Source: an uncultured Flavobacteriaceae bacterium (GTDB taxonomy: Bacteria; Bacteroidota; Bacteroidia; Flavobacteriales; Flavobacteriaceae). From it: DNA of 64,000 bases. Shown piece after piece: positions 26,485-35,555 of this stretch (its first letter is position 1; each line of letters opens with the position of its first letter). The notes beneath the pieces are model-generated. The model was not told where the DNA came from, did no database searches, and saw only the letters and a program-made list of their open reading frames with translations. The translations under genes were made by a program, and so were the position numbers. The stretch spans positions 248,001 through 312,000 of the forward strand of contig CANLWG010000001.1 of assembly GCA_947494715.1 (NCBI GenBank). The letters run 5' to 3'.

Positions 26485-26500
26485 ACTAAACCGATTTAGT
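26485..26500 (+). promoter_or_regulatory. LacI-family operator O2 (ACTAAACCGATTTAGT)
   Basis: Exact reverse complement of the operator at 25433-25448, located between the regulator stop and the ATG of the GH38-like gene (18 bases before the ATG). The two sites are 1052 bp apart and flank the regulator gene, an arrangement that would allow a DNA loop held by a tetrameric or paired-dimer repressor. Confidence 0.85.
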
Positions 26501-26518
26501 TAAATAAAAACTGTTCTC

Positions 26519-29500
26519 ATGAAACATCAAAGTCGTCATCTAGTTCTTAGATTAGCGTGCCACCTATGCTTTTCTCTTTTTTTAATTGGCACTGCATTTG
26601 CCAATCCGAATGAACCCGCCCTTGGGAAGTCCGAAGATATGCTTTTTCACGAAGGCAACGGAAACGGACATATCCAAGAGTTGAACGTAAACCACCGTTT
26701 GTACAACATTGGGAAAAATGACATCGAAGGTTATAAGGAAATGCTTTCTGGGTCGGAGTTCTTTCTATATCCCTCACTCCGAGAGGATATTAATGTATCA
26801 ATGATTGCTAGGGCTACCACAGGCAAAATGGGCTTTGAGTTTCTTACCGGGGAGGTGCCGGAAAATTATGTATCGGACAAGGTTACTTTTCTAATGTTAA
26901 GTGATATAGACCTTAACCTGAGGGAATCCTTTGATATTCATGTGAATGACCAACCGCTATTGACCTTTAACTCCAACGAAGATGGAACACTTTCAGTTAC
27001 CGACAATCCCGGTAACGGAGCCGCCGAATATATTTTGATAAGAAGGGATGGTAATGGCGATGGTATAGGTGTATTCCGCTTAACGGTTCCAACATCCTAC
27101 ATTCAAAAAGGGAAAAGCGCTAAAATCAAGTTCAATGGCCATAAAAAGAACTCCAATTGTTGGGTCATGATTTTTAAGGCCACCGATGCGGTCGAACGAA
27201 TTAAGAAATCCGTCTTCACGGAAGCCGCTTTTGTAATCAAACAAAGAAATGATGTACTGTATGTAGACGCGCCCGCACATTTTTCAGGAAAATCGGTTTA
27301 TATCATCAGTGATGGTAAAAAAAGTAAACGTAAAACCTTCAAGGCACAAGGCGAGCTTTCCAAAACATCCTTTGCCTTGGAAGCTCCCAAAAATAGCTTC
27401 TCGATTGTTTATGATGATACGGAAATTACATTGGAATTCGAAAATGGTGACGGTACGATTTCCAAAACGGATATCAGGGGAAAGTACCTCTACCATCACA
27501 GAACCAACTACAATAACGGTTGGTTTGCTTCTTTGACCAAATTATACAAACCCGAGTTTTTTGAAACCTATGACGATTTTTTTGACAAAAAATATGAGGA
27601 CGGATTGGTTTCCATCATGAATTCAAGCCATCAGGACATTGCGTGGGTAGACCGTCCTGAAGTCTGTATCATTCTTCGGGACACCTTACTATTAAAACCT
27701 GTACTAAAAGATGCCTTTATTCGTGAGGATTATGGTTTCGATATTGAAGATGGATTAATGTTACGGGAATACTTGGAAAGACATCCGGATTCCAAAGAAC
27801 AATTGACTACCCTGTTGAACAAGAAGTTAATATCCGTGGGTGCAACCTATAACTGCCCGTACGAGGATATGTATGATGCCGAGGATCAGGTAAGGCAGTT
27901 ATACTTGGGTAAAAAATGGGTAAAAAAGACTTTTGGAGGATATGACTCTAAGGTGTATTGGAATGTGGATGTACCCGGTAAATCACTGCAAACGCCACAG
28001 ATTCTAAAAAAAGCTGGGGTAGATTATATGGTGATCAGTAGGCATGCCAAGGGAATGTTCCATTGGGCAAGTCCGGATGGCAGTTCGGTATTTACCTACT
28101 CTCCGGGCCATTACGGTAATGATTTGCTCTATCTGTCCCGAGACCTGAACAGTAAAATGAAGTATGGCGCAGAGCAGGTGTTGTATTGGGAAAAGAATTT
28201 TAAGGGAAGTGAAATTCAAACACCGCTGCTGTCAAGTCAGGATATGCTTCCCGCAATCGATTATTCGGGATTTATAGATTCATGGAATTCTTTTGATTCC
28301 TTGGAAGATGAAAAGGGAACTGAAAAAGATGTGTTCCTTCCTAAAATGGAACTGATGACTATGGATGAGTTTATGCCCTTGGCAGAAAAAAAGGCAACCC
28401 AAGTGGATACCATTATGGGGGAGCGTCCCAATGTTTGGGTGTACATTCATGGACCTGGACATCATGATGCGCTTACGGCCAGTAGGGAGGCTTCGAAATT
28501 GCTTCCGGCGGCAGAAAAGTTCCACTCCATAGCTAATATTATCGACCCTAAAAAAATGCGGTATCCGTTTGAGGAATTCGATGAAGCTTGGCAAGCCAAA
28601 ATTTATCCCGACCATGGTTGGGGTGGTCACGATGGTGACATCACCGATAATTTGTTTAAGGAGAACCTTGTAAAATCGAGGACCATGGGTCAAACCCTTT
28701 TGAACAAGGGTGTTGATTTCATTTCCAGTCGAATTAAAAAGAACGAAAAACTAGGTATTCCCATAGTATTGTTCAATAGTCTTTCATGGGAAAGAACCGA
28801 TCCGGTAACTACATCCGTTAATTTTGCCAAAGGGAACATCAAAAATGTGACTGTCCTTACTTCGGACAAGAAAAAAATCCCAACACAAACCAGTAATGCG
28901 GAATACCACGATGATGGAAGCCTTAAAAGTGCCAAAATTACCTTTATTGCCAAGAACATACCCTCCATTGGATATGTTACTTATTATCTTGCGGATGACA
29001 GGATTACGATTGCGGATGGGAAAATCGCAAATACCTCTTCTTATGAAAACCCTTTTTACAAGGTTGGTTTTGATAAAGGAGGCATAGCACAAGTGTACGA
29101 CAAGGAGCTTAAAAAGGAGCTTTTTACTTCTGATAGTTTTAAGGTAGGAGATGTTTTCACTTTGCAATCCGTAGGAAATGGTGCAGGTGAATTCGGAGAT
29201 GTACAACAGCCCAGTATGGTAGATTTTGACAAGGTGAGTTTGCACGGTCCGGAATGGGAAATCTTGGAGAATGGCCCTGTCTTCACCAAATACAGATTGG
29301 AACAAAAAATCCTACATGCCATTGTGAGGCAGGACATTACCCTGTATCATGATTTAAAGCGCATTTATTTTGATGTTACGCTGCGCAATTGGTCGGGTGA
29401 GTTATATCGCGAGTTTAGAACCGCTTTTCCTGTAAACATGGACAATGCAGAAATTGCCCATGAAGTTCCTTTTGGAAGGGTACGTGTGGGCAAGGATGAA

Positions 29501-30127
29501 ATTAAGACCGCTGGTGAGCGCTATACCCCACTTTGTAAGGATGTACACCCAAGGGCCATAATAGATTGGATTTCGGCTACAGATAATGAGATTTCGGTTA
29601 CCCTTAGTTCTTCGGTCGCAGCTGCAGATTGGATTGACCCCACGGAACATAGTTCGGGTAAGGCCGTCTTACAAAATGTATTGTTGGCAAGTAGGACCTC
29701 ATGTCACTGGGAGGGCAATGAATATTCCCAGGCCGGCAATCACAATTTTCATAATGTGCTGACATCGAATAAGGCCGGAAGTATCCAGGGCCAAAAAATT
29801 GCCAAACAAAAAAACGAACCTTTGCATGTAGTTTTACATCCGGATACTTCAACAAAAGCGTTCTTACCGGAATCTTTAAGCTTCTTTGCTATAGATACTG
29901 AAGATGTAATGATATCGACCATAAAAAAGGCGGAAGATTCCGAAGATATCATTGCGCGAATGTATAATGTAAAAGATAGTGATGAAAAGGTAAATGTTTC
30001 CTCCTATTTCGATATCAAATCATATAAGCAGACCAATATTATAGAGGAAGACCCTAAACCGGTATCTCCTGAATTACAGCTTGGTAAATATGCCATTGAG
30101 ACCTTTAGTTTAGAAGTGAATGAATAG
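26519..30127 (+). CDS. Secreted GH38-family alpha-mannosidase-like glycoside hydrolase
   Basis: 1202 residues with a signal peptide ending near AFA|NP (residue 29). An N-terminal beta-rich region (about 30-330) precedes the GH38 catalytic domain. Visible zinc and catalytic residues: H371 and D373 in NSSHQDIAW, the predicted nucleophile D484 in YWNVDVPGKS, and the H648-H649-D650 motif in GPGHHDALTAS. The later FNSLSWERTDPV is the usual start of the GH38 C-terminal domains. The N-terminal extension and the W-N-V-D-V-P-G form of the nucleophile motif differ from lysosomal/Golgi-type enzymes (WxIDPFGxS), so it belongs to a divergent branch and could act on another alpha-linked sugar. It is the first gene of the operon behind operator O2, followed after 43 bases by the RraA gene. 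Confidence 0.82.
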   Translation: MKHQSRHLVLRLACHLCFSLFLIGTAFANPNEPALGKSEDMLFHEGNGNGHIQELNVNHRLYNIGKNDIEGYKEMLSGSEFFLYPSLREDINVSMIARATTGKMGFEFLTGEVPENYVSDKVTFLMLSDIDLNLRESFDIHVNDQPLLTFNSNEDGTLSVTDNPGNGAAEYILIRRDGNGDGIGVFRLTVPTSYIQKGKSAKIKFNGHKKNSNCWVMIFKATDAVERIKKSVFTEAAFVIKQRNDVLYVDAPAHFSGKSVYIISDGKKSKRKTFKAQGELSKTSFALEAPKNSFSIVYDDTEITLEFENGDGTISKTDIRGKYLYHHRTNYNNGWFASLTKLYKPEFFETYDDFFDKKYEDGLVSIMNSSHQDIAWVDRPEVCIILRDTLLLKPVLKDAFIREDYGFDIEDGLMLREYLERHPDSKEQLTTLLNKKLISVGATYNCPYEDMYDAEDQVRQLYLGKKWVKKTFGGYDSKVYWNVDVPGKSLQTPQILKKAGVDYMVISRHAKGMFHWASPDGSSVFTYSPGHYGNDLLYLSRDLNSKMKYGAEQVLYWEKNFKGSEIQTPLLSSQDMLPAIDYSGFIDSWNSFDSLEDEKGTEKDVFLPKMELMTMDEFMPLAEKKATQVDTIMGERPNVWVYIHGPGHHDALTASREASKLLPAAEKFHSIANIIDPKKMRYPFEEFDEAWQAKIYPDHGWGGHDGDITDNLFKENLVKSRTMGQTLLNKGVDFISSRIKKNEKLGIPIVLFNSLSWERTDPVTTSVNFAKGNIKNVTVLTSDKKKIPTQTSNAEYHDDGSLKSAKITFIAKNIPSIGYVTYYLADDRITIADGKIANTSSYENPFYKVGFDKGGIAQVYDKELKKELFTSDSFKVGDVFTLQSVGNGAGEFGDVQQPSMVDFDKVSLHGPEWEILENGPVFTKYRLEQKILHAIVRQDITLYHDLKRIYFDVTLRNWSGELYREFRTAFPVNMDNAEIAHEVPFGRVRVGKDEIKTAGERYTPLCKDVHPRAIIDWISATDNEISVTLSSSVAAADWIDPTEHSSGKAVLQNVLLASRTSCHWEGNEYSQAGNHNFHNVLTSNKAGSIQGQKIAKQKNEPLHVVLHPDTSTKAFLPESLSFFAIDTEDVMISTIKKAEDSEDIIARMYNVKDSDEKVNVSSYFDIKSYKQTNIIEEDPKPVSPELQLGKYAIETFSLEVNE

Positions 30128-30170
30128 TTTTAAGGAAACTCGACGTGATTTAAACGATTAAAACTTGTGA

Positions 30171-30866
30171 ATGAAGACATTTTGGAAAAATGATAGTGAA
30201 CTGTACGAAATAGCGAAAAAGGAGCTTTTTGTAGCACTTGTAGGCGATGTTTTGGATAAAATGGGGTATTTGCACCAGTTTCTTCTGCCCCATATAAAAC
30301 CTTTGAATAATGATTTTGTGCTCATAGGAAGGGCAATGCCTGTTCTTGAGGCGGATGTATTTGAGGAAGTCTCCGATAGTACCCATAACCCTATAATGAA
30401 AAAGCAGTTCGGAATCATGTTCGAAGCGCTGGACAGCTTAAGGAAAGGTGAGGTTTACATCTGTTCCGGTTCTTCACCAGAGTATGCCCTTTGGGGTGGA
30501 TTAATGAGTACAAGGGCTATTAAATTGGGTGGTGCAGGTGCTGTTGTGAACGGATGGTCCAGGGATACTAAAGAAATCTTGAACCTGGGTTTCCCAACAT
30601 TTTCCTATGGGGGTTATGCCCAAGATCAAGGGCCTAGGGGAAAGGTAATCGATTATAGGGTCCCTATAGAGATTGGCGGTATACGAATCCGTCCCGGAGA
30701 TATGGTTTATGGGGATTTGGATGGGGTGTTGATCGTACCCAAAGAAGCTGTAAATGAAGCTTTTACCGGGGCCATTGAAAAAGCTCGTGGCGAACAATTG
30801 GTGAAAAAGGCCTTGCAAGACGGTATGAGTACGGTTGATGCCTTCAATAAGTTCGGAATTATGTAG
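30171..30866 (+). CDS. RraA-fold lyase (HMG/CHA aldolase-like)
   Basis: 231 residues, no signal peptide, hence cytoplasmic. The RraA signature is present: WGGLMSTRAIKLGGAGAVVNGWSRD, with the G-G-L phosphate/carboxylate loop and the R-D pair that holds the divalent metal and pyruvate enolate, then VIDYRVPIEIGGIRIRPGDMVYGDLDGVLIVP. Characterised relatives cleave 4-hydroxy-4-methyl-2-oxoglutarate or decarboxylate oxaloacetate; related proteins occur in sugar-acid clusters. Here it could cleave a 2-keto-3-deoxy acid into pyruvate and an aldehyde, which would complete a route from the UxuA-like dehydratase in the same operon; that link is inference. It is an intact cytoplasmic counterpart of the secreted-type pseudogene at 1540-2489. 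Confidence 0.85.
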   Translation: MKTFWKNDSELYEIAKKELFVALVGDVLDKMGYLHQFLLPHIKPLNNDFVLIGRAMPVLEADVFEEVSDSTHNPIMKKQFGIMFEALDSLRKGEVYICSGSSPEYALWGGLMSTRAIKLGGAGAVVNGWSRDTKEILNLGFPTFSYGGYAQDQGPRGKVIDYRVPIEIGGIRIRPGDMVYGDLDGVLIVPKEAVNEAFTGAIEKARGEQLVKKALQDGMSTVDAFNKFGIM

Positions 30867-30908
30867 ACCATGAGCCGTATTGACCAACCATGTAATTTAG
30901 GATAATTT

Positions 30909-32369
30909 ATGAAGGCCAAAAATTCGAACTACTTATTGGGAATCAGTTTTGTTTCCACTATTGGAGGTTTTCTCTTTGGATATGATACAGCCATCATTTC
31001 GGGCTGCAATGCCTTTTTAGAGCAACATTTTGAATTGTCCGCGGCCGAGTTGGGTTGGGTAGTTTCATCGGCTTTGCTAGGTACTATTTTTGGTTGTGTT
31101 GTTGCAGGATTCATTACTGATAAACTCGGCAGGAAAAAAGCACTCATTTTAGCCGCAGTTTGTCTAACGCTTTCGGCATTGGGTTCTATGTTGCCTCCCC
31201 AGTTTTTGGGTGATTTAACAAATGCTCACTGGCTTACTTCCGATGTTGATATGGCCTTTAACCTGTTGATTGTGGTTCGTATAATTGGCGGAATCGGCGT
31301 AGGCGTTACTTCGGTTGTGGCACCTATCTATATATCCGAACTTTCTTTGCCACAGAATAGGGGGAAAATGGTATCGCTGTACCAACTCTCTATCACCTTG
31401 GGAATTCTATTGGCGTTTCTAATCGATTGGATTGTATTAAACCGAGCAGGAGACTTGGCGGGTGTTATCTCTAGCGAAGCTTCCGGATTTTGGAATTGGT
31501 TGTTCGTGGAGGAGCTCTGGCGGGGCATGTTCGGTACGGAAATACCTATTGCGCTCATATTCCTGTTTTTACTTTTTATTGTCCCAGAAACACCACGTTG
31601 GCTAATTACTAAAGGTCGACATGAAGAAGCGATGGATACTATGGTGAAAATAAACGGCTTGGAATATGCCCAATCTGCCATGAGTGAAATAAAGGAAATG
31701 ACCAAGATCGAAACCGGCGGTTTCAAGGAATTGTTGCAACCTTTTTTACGCATTCCTCTTTTGATAGGCATCTTACTTCCTATGTTTTCACATTTAAGTG
31801 GTATTGCGGCCATCATGTATTTTGCCCCTAATATTATCAATGAATCGGTTCAAAGTGTGGAAAGTGCCTTTTTAGGTGCTGTTTTGGTGGGTGTTGTAAA
31901 CAGTGCGTTCACTTTTGTGGCCATTTTGAATATTGAAAAATTTGGTAGAAGAAAACTATTGTTGATCGGGGTTATTGGGGCATTCTTATCCTTAACGGGA
32001 GTGGGTGTTTTATTCGCAATGGGCTCGCAATATGTCATTGTTCCCTTACTCATGTACGTGGCCAGCTTCGCTTTTTCCTTTGGTCCCATTGTTTGGGTCA
32101 TTATCAGCGAAATCTTCCCGACCAAGGTACGTGGATTTGCAGTTGCTCTTGGTAGTTTTGCCCTTATGGTAACCGGTTTTATCATTACATTGACCAATCC
32201 CATTCTTATCAAAAACATTATGCCATCGGGCACCTTTTTTGTTTACGCCGCATTAACACTTCCAGCCATATGGTTCATTTGGAAGTATGTCCCAGAGACC
32301 AAGGGAAAAACATTGGAGGAAATTGAAAAATATTGGCGTGCACGCAACCAATCTAAAATTGATGTATAA
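30909..32369 (+). CDS. MFS sugar porter 1
   Basis: 486 residues, twelve predicted membrane helices. Sugar-porter signatures: GGFLFGYDTAIISGCN in helix 1, DKLGRKKAL after helix 2, RIIGGIGVGVTSVVAPIYISE, PETPRWL between the halves, and PETKGKTLEEIEKYW at the C-terminus. It is a proton- or sodium-linked inner membrane importer for a monosaccharide, probably the product of the GH38/GH92 enzymes. A second member of the family lies at 38975 in the same operon. It is longer than the second porter because of extended loops after helices 3 and 6. Confidence 0.92.
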   Translation: MKAKNSNYLLGISFVSTIGGFLFGYDTAIISGCNAFLEQHFELSAAELGWVVSSALLGTIFGCVVAGFITDKLGRKKALILAAVCLTLSALGSMLPPQFLGDLTNAHWLTSDVDMAFNLLIVVRIIGGIGVGVTSVVAPIYISELSLPQNRGKMVSLYQLSITLGILLAFLIDWIVLNRAGDLAGVISSEASGFWNWLFVEELWRGMFGTEIPIALIFLFLLFIVPETPRWLITKGRHEEAMDTMVKINGLEYAQSAMSEIKEMTKIETGGFKELLQPFLRIPLLIGILLPMFSHLSGIAAIMYFAPNIINESVQSVESAFLGAVLVGVVNSAFTFVAILNIEKFGRRKLLLIGVIGAFLSLTGVGVLFAMGSQYVIVPLLMYVASFAFSFGPIVWVIISEIFPTKVRGFAVALGSFALMVTGFIITLTNPILIKNIMPSGTFFVYAALTLPAIWFIWKYVPETKGKTLEEIEKYWRARNQSKIDV

Positions 32370-32386
32370 AATCACTACCAAGACCT

Positions 32387-32824
32387 ATGATAGAGTCCTA
32401 TAAAATAGAAGAAAACGGATATCACCCTTTTTTAATACGAGATGGCTGGCAGGTGGCACAACTGAACTATATGCCTGAACAAGAGATTGATAATATCAAA
32501 AGATTGGACGTGCACCATTTAACAGATGAGGTTTTTATACTGTTGAAAGGAAATGCCGTATTGATTGGTGCGACTATTAACGCAGGAGAGGTAACTTTTA
32601 AGTTAATATTGATGAAACCTAATGTTACTTATAATATTCCACAAGGCACATGGCATAATATAGCGATGACAGAAGGGTGCGAAACTATCATTGTAGAAAA
32701 ATCAAATACCCATGTTTCTGATTTTGAGTATTTTGAACTTAGCGAAGTATACGTCCAAGAACTGAAGAATAAGGTCAATGCACTGTTTGATTCAGCAAAG
32801 AATTTGAGAAATGAAAAATATTGA
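32387..32824 (+). CDS. Single-domain cupin protein
   Basis: 145 residues, cytoplasmic. The small beta-barrel pattern includes LDVHHLTDEVFILLKGNAVLIG, with the two His and the Glu of cupin motif 1 (H-H-x-T-D-E), and YNIPQGTWHNIAM, with the His of motif 2. A metal site is therefore probably intact. Cupins of this size act as sugar isomerases, epimerases, mutarotase-like proteins or sensors; no more precise function can be read. The gene overlaps the following SDR start by 14 bases, so the two are translationally coupled. Confidence 0.75.
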   Translation: MIESYKIEENGYHPFLIRDGWQVAQLNYMPEQEIDNIKRLDVHHLTDEVFILLKGNAVLIGATINAGEVTFKLILMKPNVTYNIPQGTWHNIAMTEGCETIIVEKSNTHVSDFEYFELSEVYVQELKNKVNALFDSAKNLRNEKY

Positions 32825-33611
32825 TTTAAGAGGCAAAAAGGCCTTGGTCACGGGTGGTAGTCAAGGTATAGGCGCTGAAATCTGTATGCAATTGGCTCAT
32901 TGTGGTGCCGATGTTTTTATCAATTATAACAGGAACAGGGAGAAGGCCGAGGCATTGACTAAAGAAATCAAGGAGAAACATGGGGTCAACGTTACCTGTG
33001 GTAGAGCAAATGTGTCCAATACAAAAGAAGTAGAGGCTATGTTCCTTCAAATGGATAATGATATTGGCAACATCGATATTTTGGTGAATAACGCCGGTTG
33101 CGAAACTGTGGTTCACGTTTTGGATATGGAAGAAAAGGATTGGGATAGGGTAGTGGATGTCAATTTAAAAGGTCCGTTTTTATGTGCCCAACAAGCGGGG
33201 CGAAGAATGGAAAATAACGGAGGCGGTGTCATTATCAACATTTCCTCCATTCATGATGTGGTTCCAAGAAAAGGATTAATACATTATTGTTCCGCCAAGG
33301 CAGGATTAAAAATGTTCTCCAAATGCCTTTCATTGGAGTTGGCCGATAAAAGCATTAGGGTTGTCTCTATTGCACCTGGGGCTGTTGAAACGAATATGAA
33401 CCGCGAGGAAATCGCCAAATTTGGTAAAGACAAGTTCGAAAACTGGATACCTCAAGGAAGAATTGGAGAGGTCTCGGATGTAGCCAATACCGTGGTTTTT
33501 ATGGCCAGTGATTTGGCAGATTATATCAATGGAGCCGATATTTATGTGGATGGCGCTTACATGAACCATACAATTCAGTACGATCCTAGACCTAAACGAA
33601 AAAATAAATAA
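32811..33611 (+). CDS. Short-chain dehydrogenase/reductase 1
   Basis: 266 residues. Rossmann fold with TGGSQGIG (14-21), NNAG (93-96) and the catalytic S145/S146, Y159-x-x-x-K163. The C-terminal SDVANTVVFMASDLADYINGADIYVDGAYM is typical of classical SDRs of the glucose dehydrogenase / 3-oxoacyl-ACP reductase type. In this operon it would suit NAD(P)-dependent oxidation of the imported sugar to a lactone for the lactonase at 35556, or redox chemistry on a sugar acid. A paralogue lies at 40356. Its start overlaps the cupin stop. Confidence 0.9.
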   Translation: MKNIDLRGKKALVTGGSQGIGAEICMQLAHCGADVFINYNRNREKAEALTKEIKEKHGVNVTCGRANVSNTKEVEAMFLQMDNDIGNIDILVNNAGCETVVHVLDMEEKDWDRVVDVNLKGPFLCAQQAGRRMENNGGGVIINISSIHDVVPRKGLIHYCSAKAGLKMFSKCLSLELADKSIRVVSIAPGAVETNMNREEIAKFGKDKFENWIPQGRIGEVSDVANTVVFMASDLADYINGADIYVDGAYMNHTIQYDPRPKRKNK

Positions 33612-33623
33612 TTACTTTCGGCC

Positions 33624-34775
33624 ATGTCGGAGATAATCACATTGAAAGGGATTGCTTGGGACCACCCTAGAGGGTATGAGCCTCTCAGGGCTACATCGGC
33701 AGCATTTACTAAAAAGCATCCAGAAGTTCGAATCGAATGGGATATCCGTTCGTTAAAGGAATTTGGGGATACCCCCGTTGAGGATTTGATCGATGTGTAT
33801 GACCTGATTACCATAGACCATCCCTATATGGGGCAGGCACATTCGAACAAGCTTTTAGTACCACTGGAAGAAAGGTTGTCGGAAACTGCACTAAATGAAT
33901 ATCGGAATCAATCGGTCGGGCCAAGTTTTGAATCTTATTATTATAACGGTCATTTGTACGCCTTACCCATCGATGCGGCTGCTTTGGTCTCAGCCTCAAG
34001 AAAAGATTTGATTTCGACCTTAAATCTCGAACTTCCCAATACACGTGAGAAATTGTTTGACTTCTACAAAGAAGTGCCTACTGGTCATTCTGTTGCTTGG
34101 CCCTTATGTGCGACCGACTTGTGGTGTACATTTTTGACTCTATGCGCACAGGATGGGGGGAAGGATTTTATCGAGAATCGAAGGATTGATGAAAAATTAG
34201 GTGGTCTAATCTGGGACGAATTAAAAGCACATTTGAAATACTTGCACCCTGAATCCTTGAACTGGAATCCCATTCAGATTTTGGATTATATGGCAGCAAA
34301 TGATGAAATTATTTATTCCCCCTTTTTATTTGGATATACCAATTATTCCAGGGAGGGCTACGCGAAAAATGTTGTACATTTCGGCAATAGCCCTACAAAT
34401 CCTGCAAATGACGTTTCAACCATTTTAGGAGGGGTTGGACTGGCGGTTTCCGCAAAATGTAAACATGTGGACTTGGCGGTTGCTTATGTGGATTACGTAG
34501 CACGGGCAGAAACACAGGAAGACATGTATACCCAGAACGGAGGACAGCCTGGTAATTTGATAGCTTGGGAGAGTGCTACCAATAACTTACTATGTCATGA
34601 TTTTTTTGACGAGACCCGAACAACGATGGAAAAAGCATACGTACGCCCACGACATAAGGGGTGGAATGAATTTCAAGAGCAGGGGGCCGAGCTATTGCAT
34701 AACAATCTGGTAAAAAATAGTCCATCTCACAAGGTAATGAAAGACTTGAATCAGTTATACCAATCAATTGTCTGA
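33624..34775 (+). CDS. Solute-binding-protein fold (ABC family 1-like) without signal peptide
   Basis: 383 residues starting MSEIITLKGIAWDHPRGYEP. The ATG follows the SDR stop by 12 bases. There is no signal peptide or lipobox; the protein starts directly in the first strand of the fold. Family-1 extracellular binding-protein features are visible: TKKHPEVRIEWDIRSLKEF, the IDHPYMGQ hinge segment, GHLYALPIDAAALVSASRKDL, and AVSAKCKHVDLAVAYVDYVARAETQ near the C-terminus. No ABC permease or ATPase is present, and carbohydrate import here uses MFS porters. It may be a cytoplasmic binding or storage protein, or an enzyme that has reused the fold. The stop is 1 base from the next start. Confidence 0.8.
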   Translation: MSEIITLKGIAWDHPRGYEPLRATSAAFTKKHPEVRIEWDIRSLKEFGDTPVEDLIDVYDLITIDHPYMGQAHSNKLLVPLEERLSETALNEYRNQSVGPSFESYYYNGHLYALPIDAAALVSASRKDLISTLNLELPNTREKLFDFYKEVPTGHSVAWPLCATDLWCTFLTLCAQDGGKDFIENRRIDEKLGGLIWDELKAHLKYLHPESLNWNPIQILDYMAANDEIIYSPFLFGYTNYSREGYAKNVVHFGNSPTNPANDVSTILGGVGLAVSAKCKHVDLAVAYVDYVARAETQEDMYTQNGGQPGNLIAWESATNNLLCHDFFDETRTTMEKAYVRPRHKGWNEFQEQGAELLHNNLVKNSPSHKVMKDLNQLYQSIV

Positions 34776-34776
34776 T

Positions 34777-35544
34777 ATGAATGGTACCTACAAGAATATT
34801 ACGATACAAACAAAGGACGGTATAGCCGTACTCAGATTTAATAGACCTGATCAGCTCAATGCCATGAATCGGGAGATGATGGATGAAATCATTGCAGGCA
34901 TTGAAGAGATAAATACGAACGACAAGGCAATGGTAGCGGTAATCACAGGTGCCGGAAGGGCATTCATGGCAGGTGCCGATATTAAGGAATATGGCAGTCA
35001 AACCCCGGAGCAGTTCAAAGCCTTCCAAGATAGAGGAATACAATTGTATGAAACCATAGAACATGCCCCGAAACCATGGATAGCGGCGGTTAATGGATTT
35101 GCATTGGGGGGAGGCTTCGAAATAGCACTCTCCTGTGATATGATATTGGCCTCCGAAATTGCGAAAATGGGCTTACCGGAAGTTTTTTTGAGTCTGGTTC
35201 CCGGTGGAGGTGGTACCCAACGTTTAATTCAAAGAATAGGAATTAACCGGGCAAAGGAAATGTTGTTTACAGGTGGTCAATACAGTGCGTCAGCACTTTT
35301 TGATTGGGGCATCGTAAATCATGTATATAAGGACGAAGAATTTGATACCGAAGTTTTACGCTTTGCAGGAAAACTGACCCGAAGACCATCAGGAGCGATC
35401 CAACAATTGAAAAGATTGGCACATTTAAGTCTTTTCCCAATTCCTTTTAGCCAAAAAATTGAGGAAGAAGGTCAAGCGGTAACCGAGCTTTTTTATAGTA
35501 AGGAGGCCCAAAAAGCCATTCAAGACTTCATTGATAAATCCTAA
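34777..35544 (+). CDS. Enoyl-CoA hydratase/isomerase (crotonase) family, CaiD-like
   Basis: 255 residues from the ATG at 34777, which lies 1 base after the preceding stop; an in-frame TTG at 34768 would overlap that gene. Crotonase features: VITGAGRAFMAGADIKEYG (first oxyanion-hole segment), NGFALGGGFEIALSCDMILAS (second), and the Glu-bearing GLPEVFLSLVPGGGGTQRL. Such enzymes act only on acyl-CoA thioesters, so an acyl-CoA intermediate must occur in this pathway. Together with the CaiB-type transferases at 36679 and 41147 this recalls the carnitine CaiB/CaiD pair. It could hydrate or dehydrate a CoA-activated sugar acid or a breakdown product; the substrate is unknown. Confidence 0.9.
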   Translation: MNGTYKNITIQTKDGIAVLRFNRPDQLNAMNREMMDEIIAGIEEINTNDKAMVAVITGAGRAFMAGADIKEYGSQTPEQFKAFQDRGIQLYETIEHAPKPWIAAVNGFALGGGFEIALSCDMILASEIAKMGLPEVFLSLVPGGGGTQRLIQRIGINRAKEMLFTGGQYSASALFDWGIVNHVYKDEEFDTEVLRFAGKLTRRPSGAIQQLKRLAHLSLFPIPFSQKIEEEGQAVTELFYSKEAQKAIQDFIDKS

Positions 35545-35555
35545 AAGAAACCGCT

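Noticed and set aside
34768-34770. TTG as the start of the crotonase gene
   Set aside because: An ATG lies 9 bases later, directly after the preceding stop, and the family needs no extra residues.
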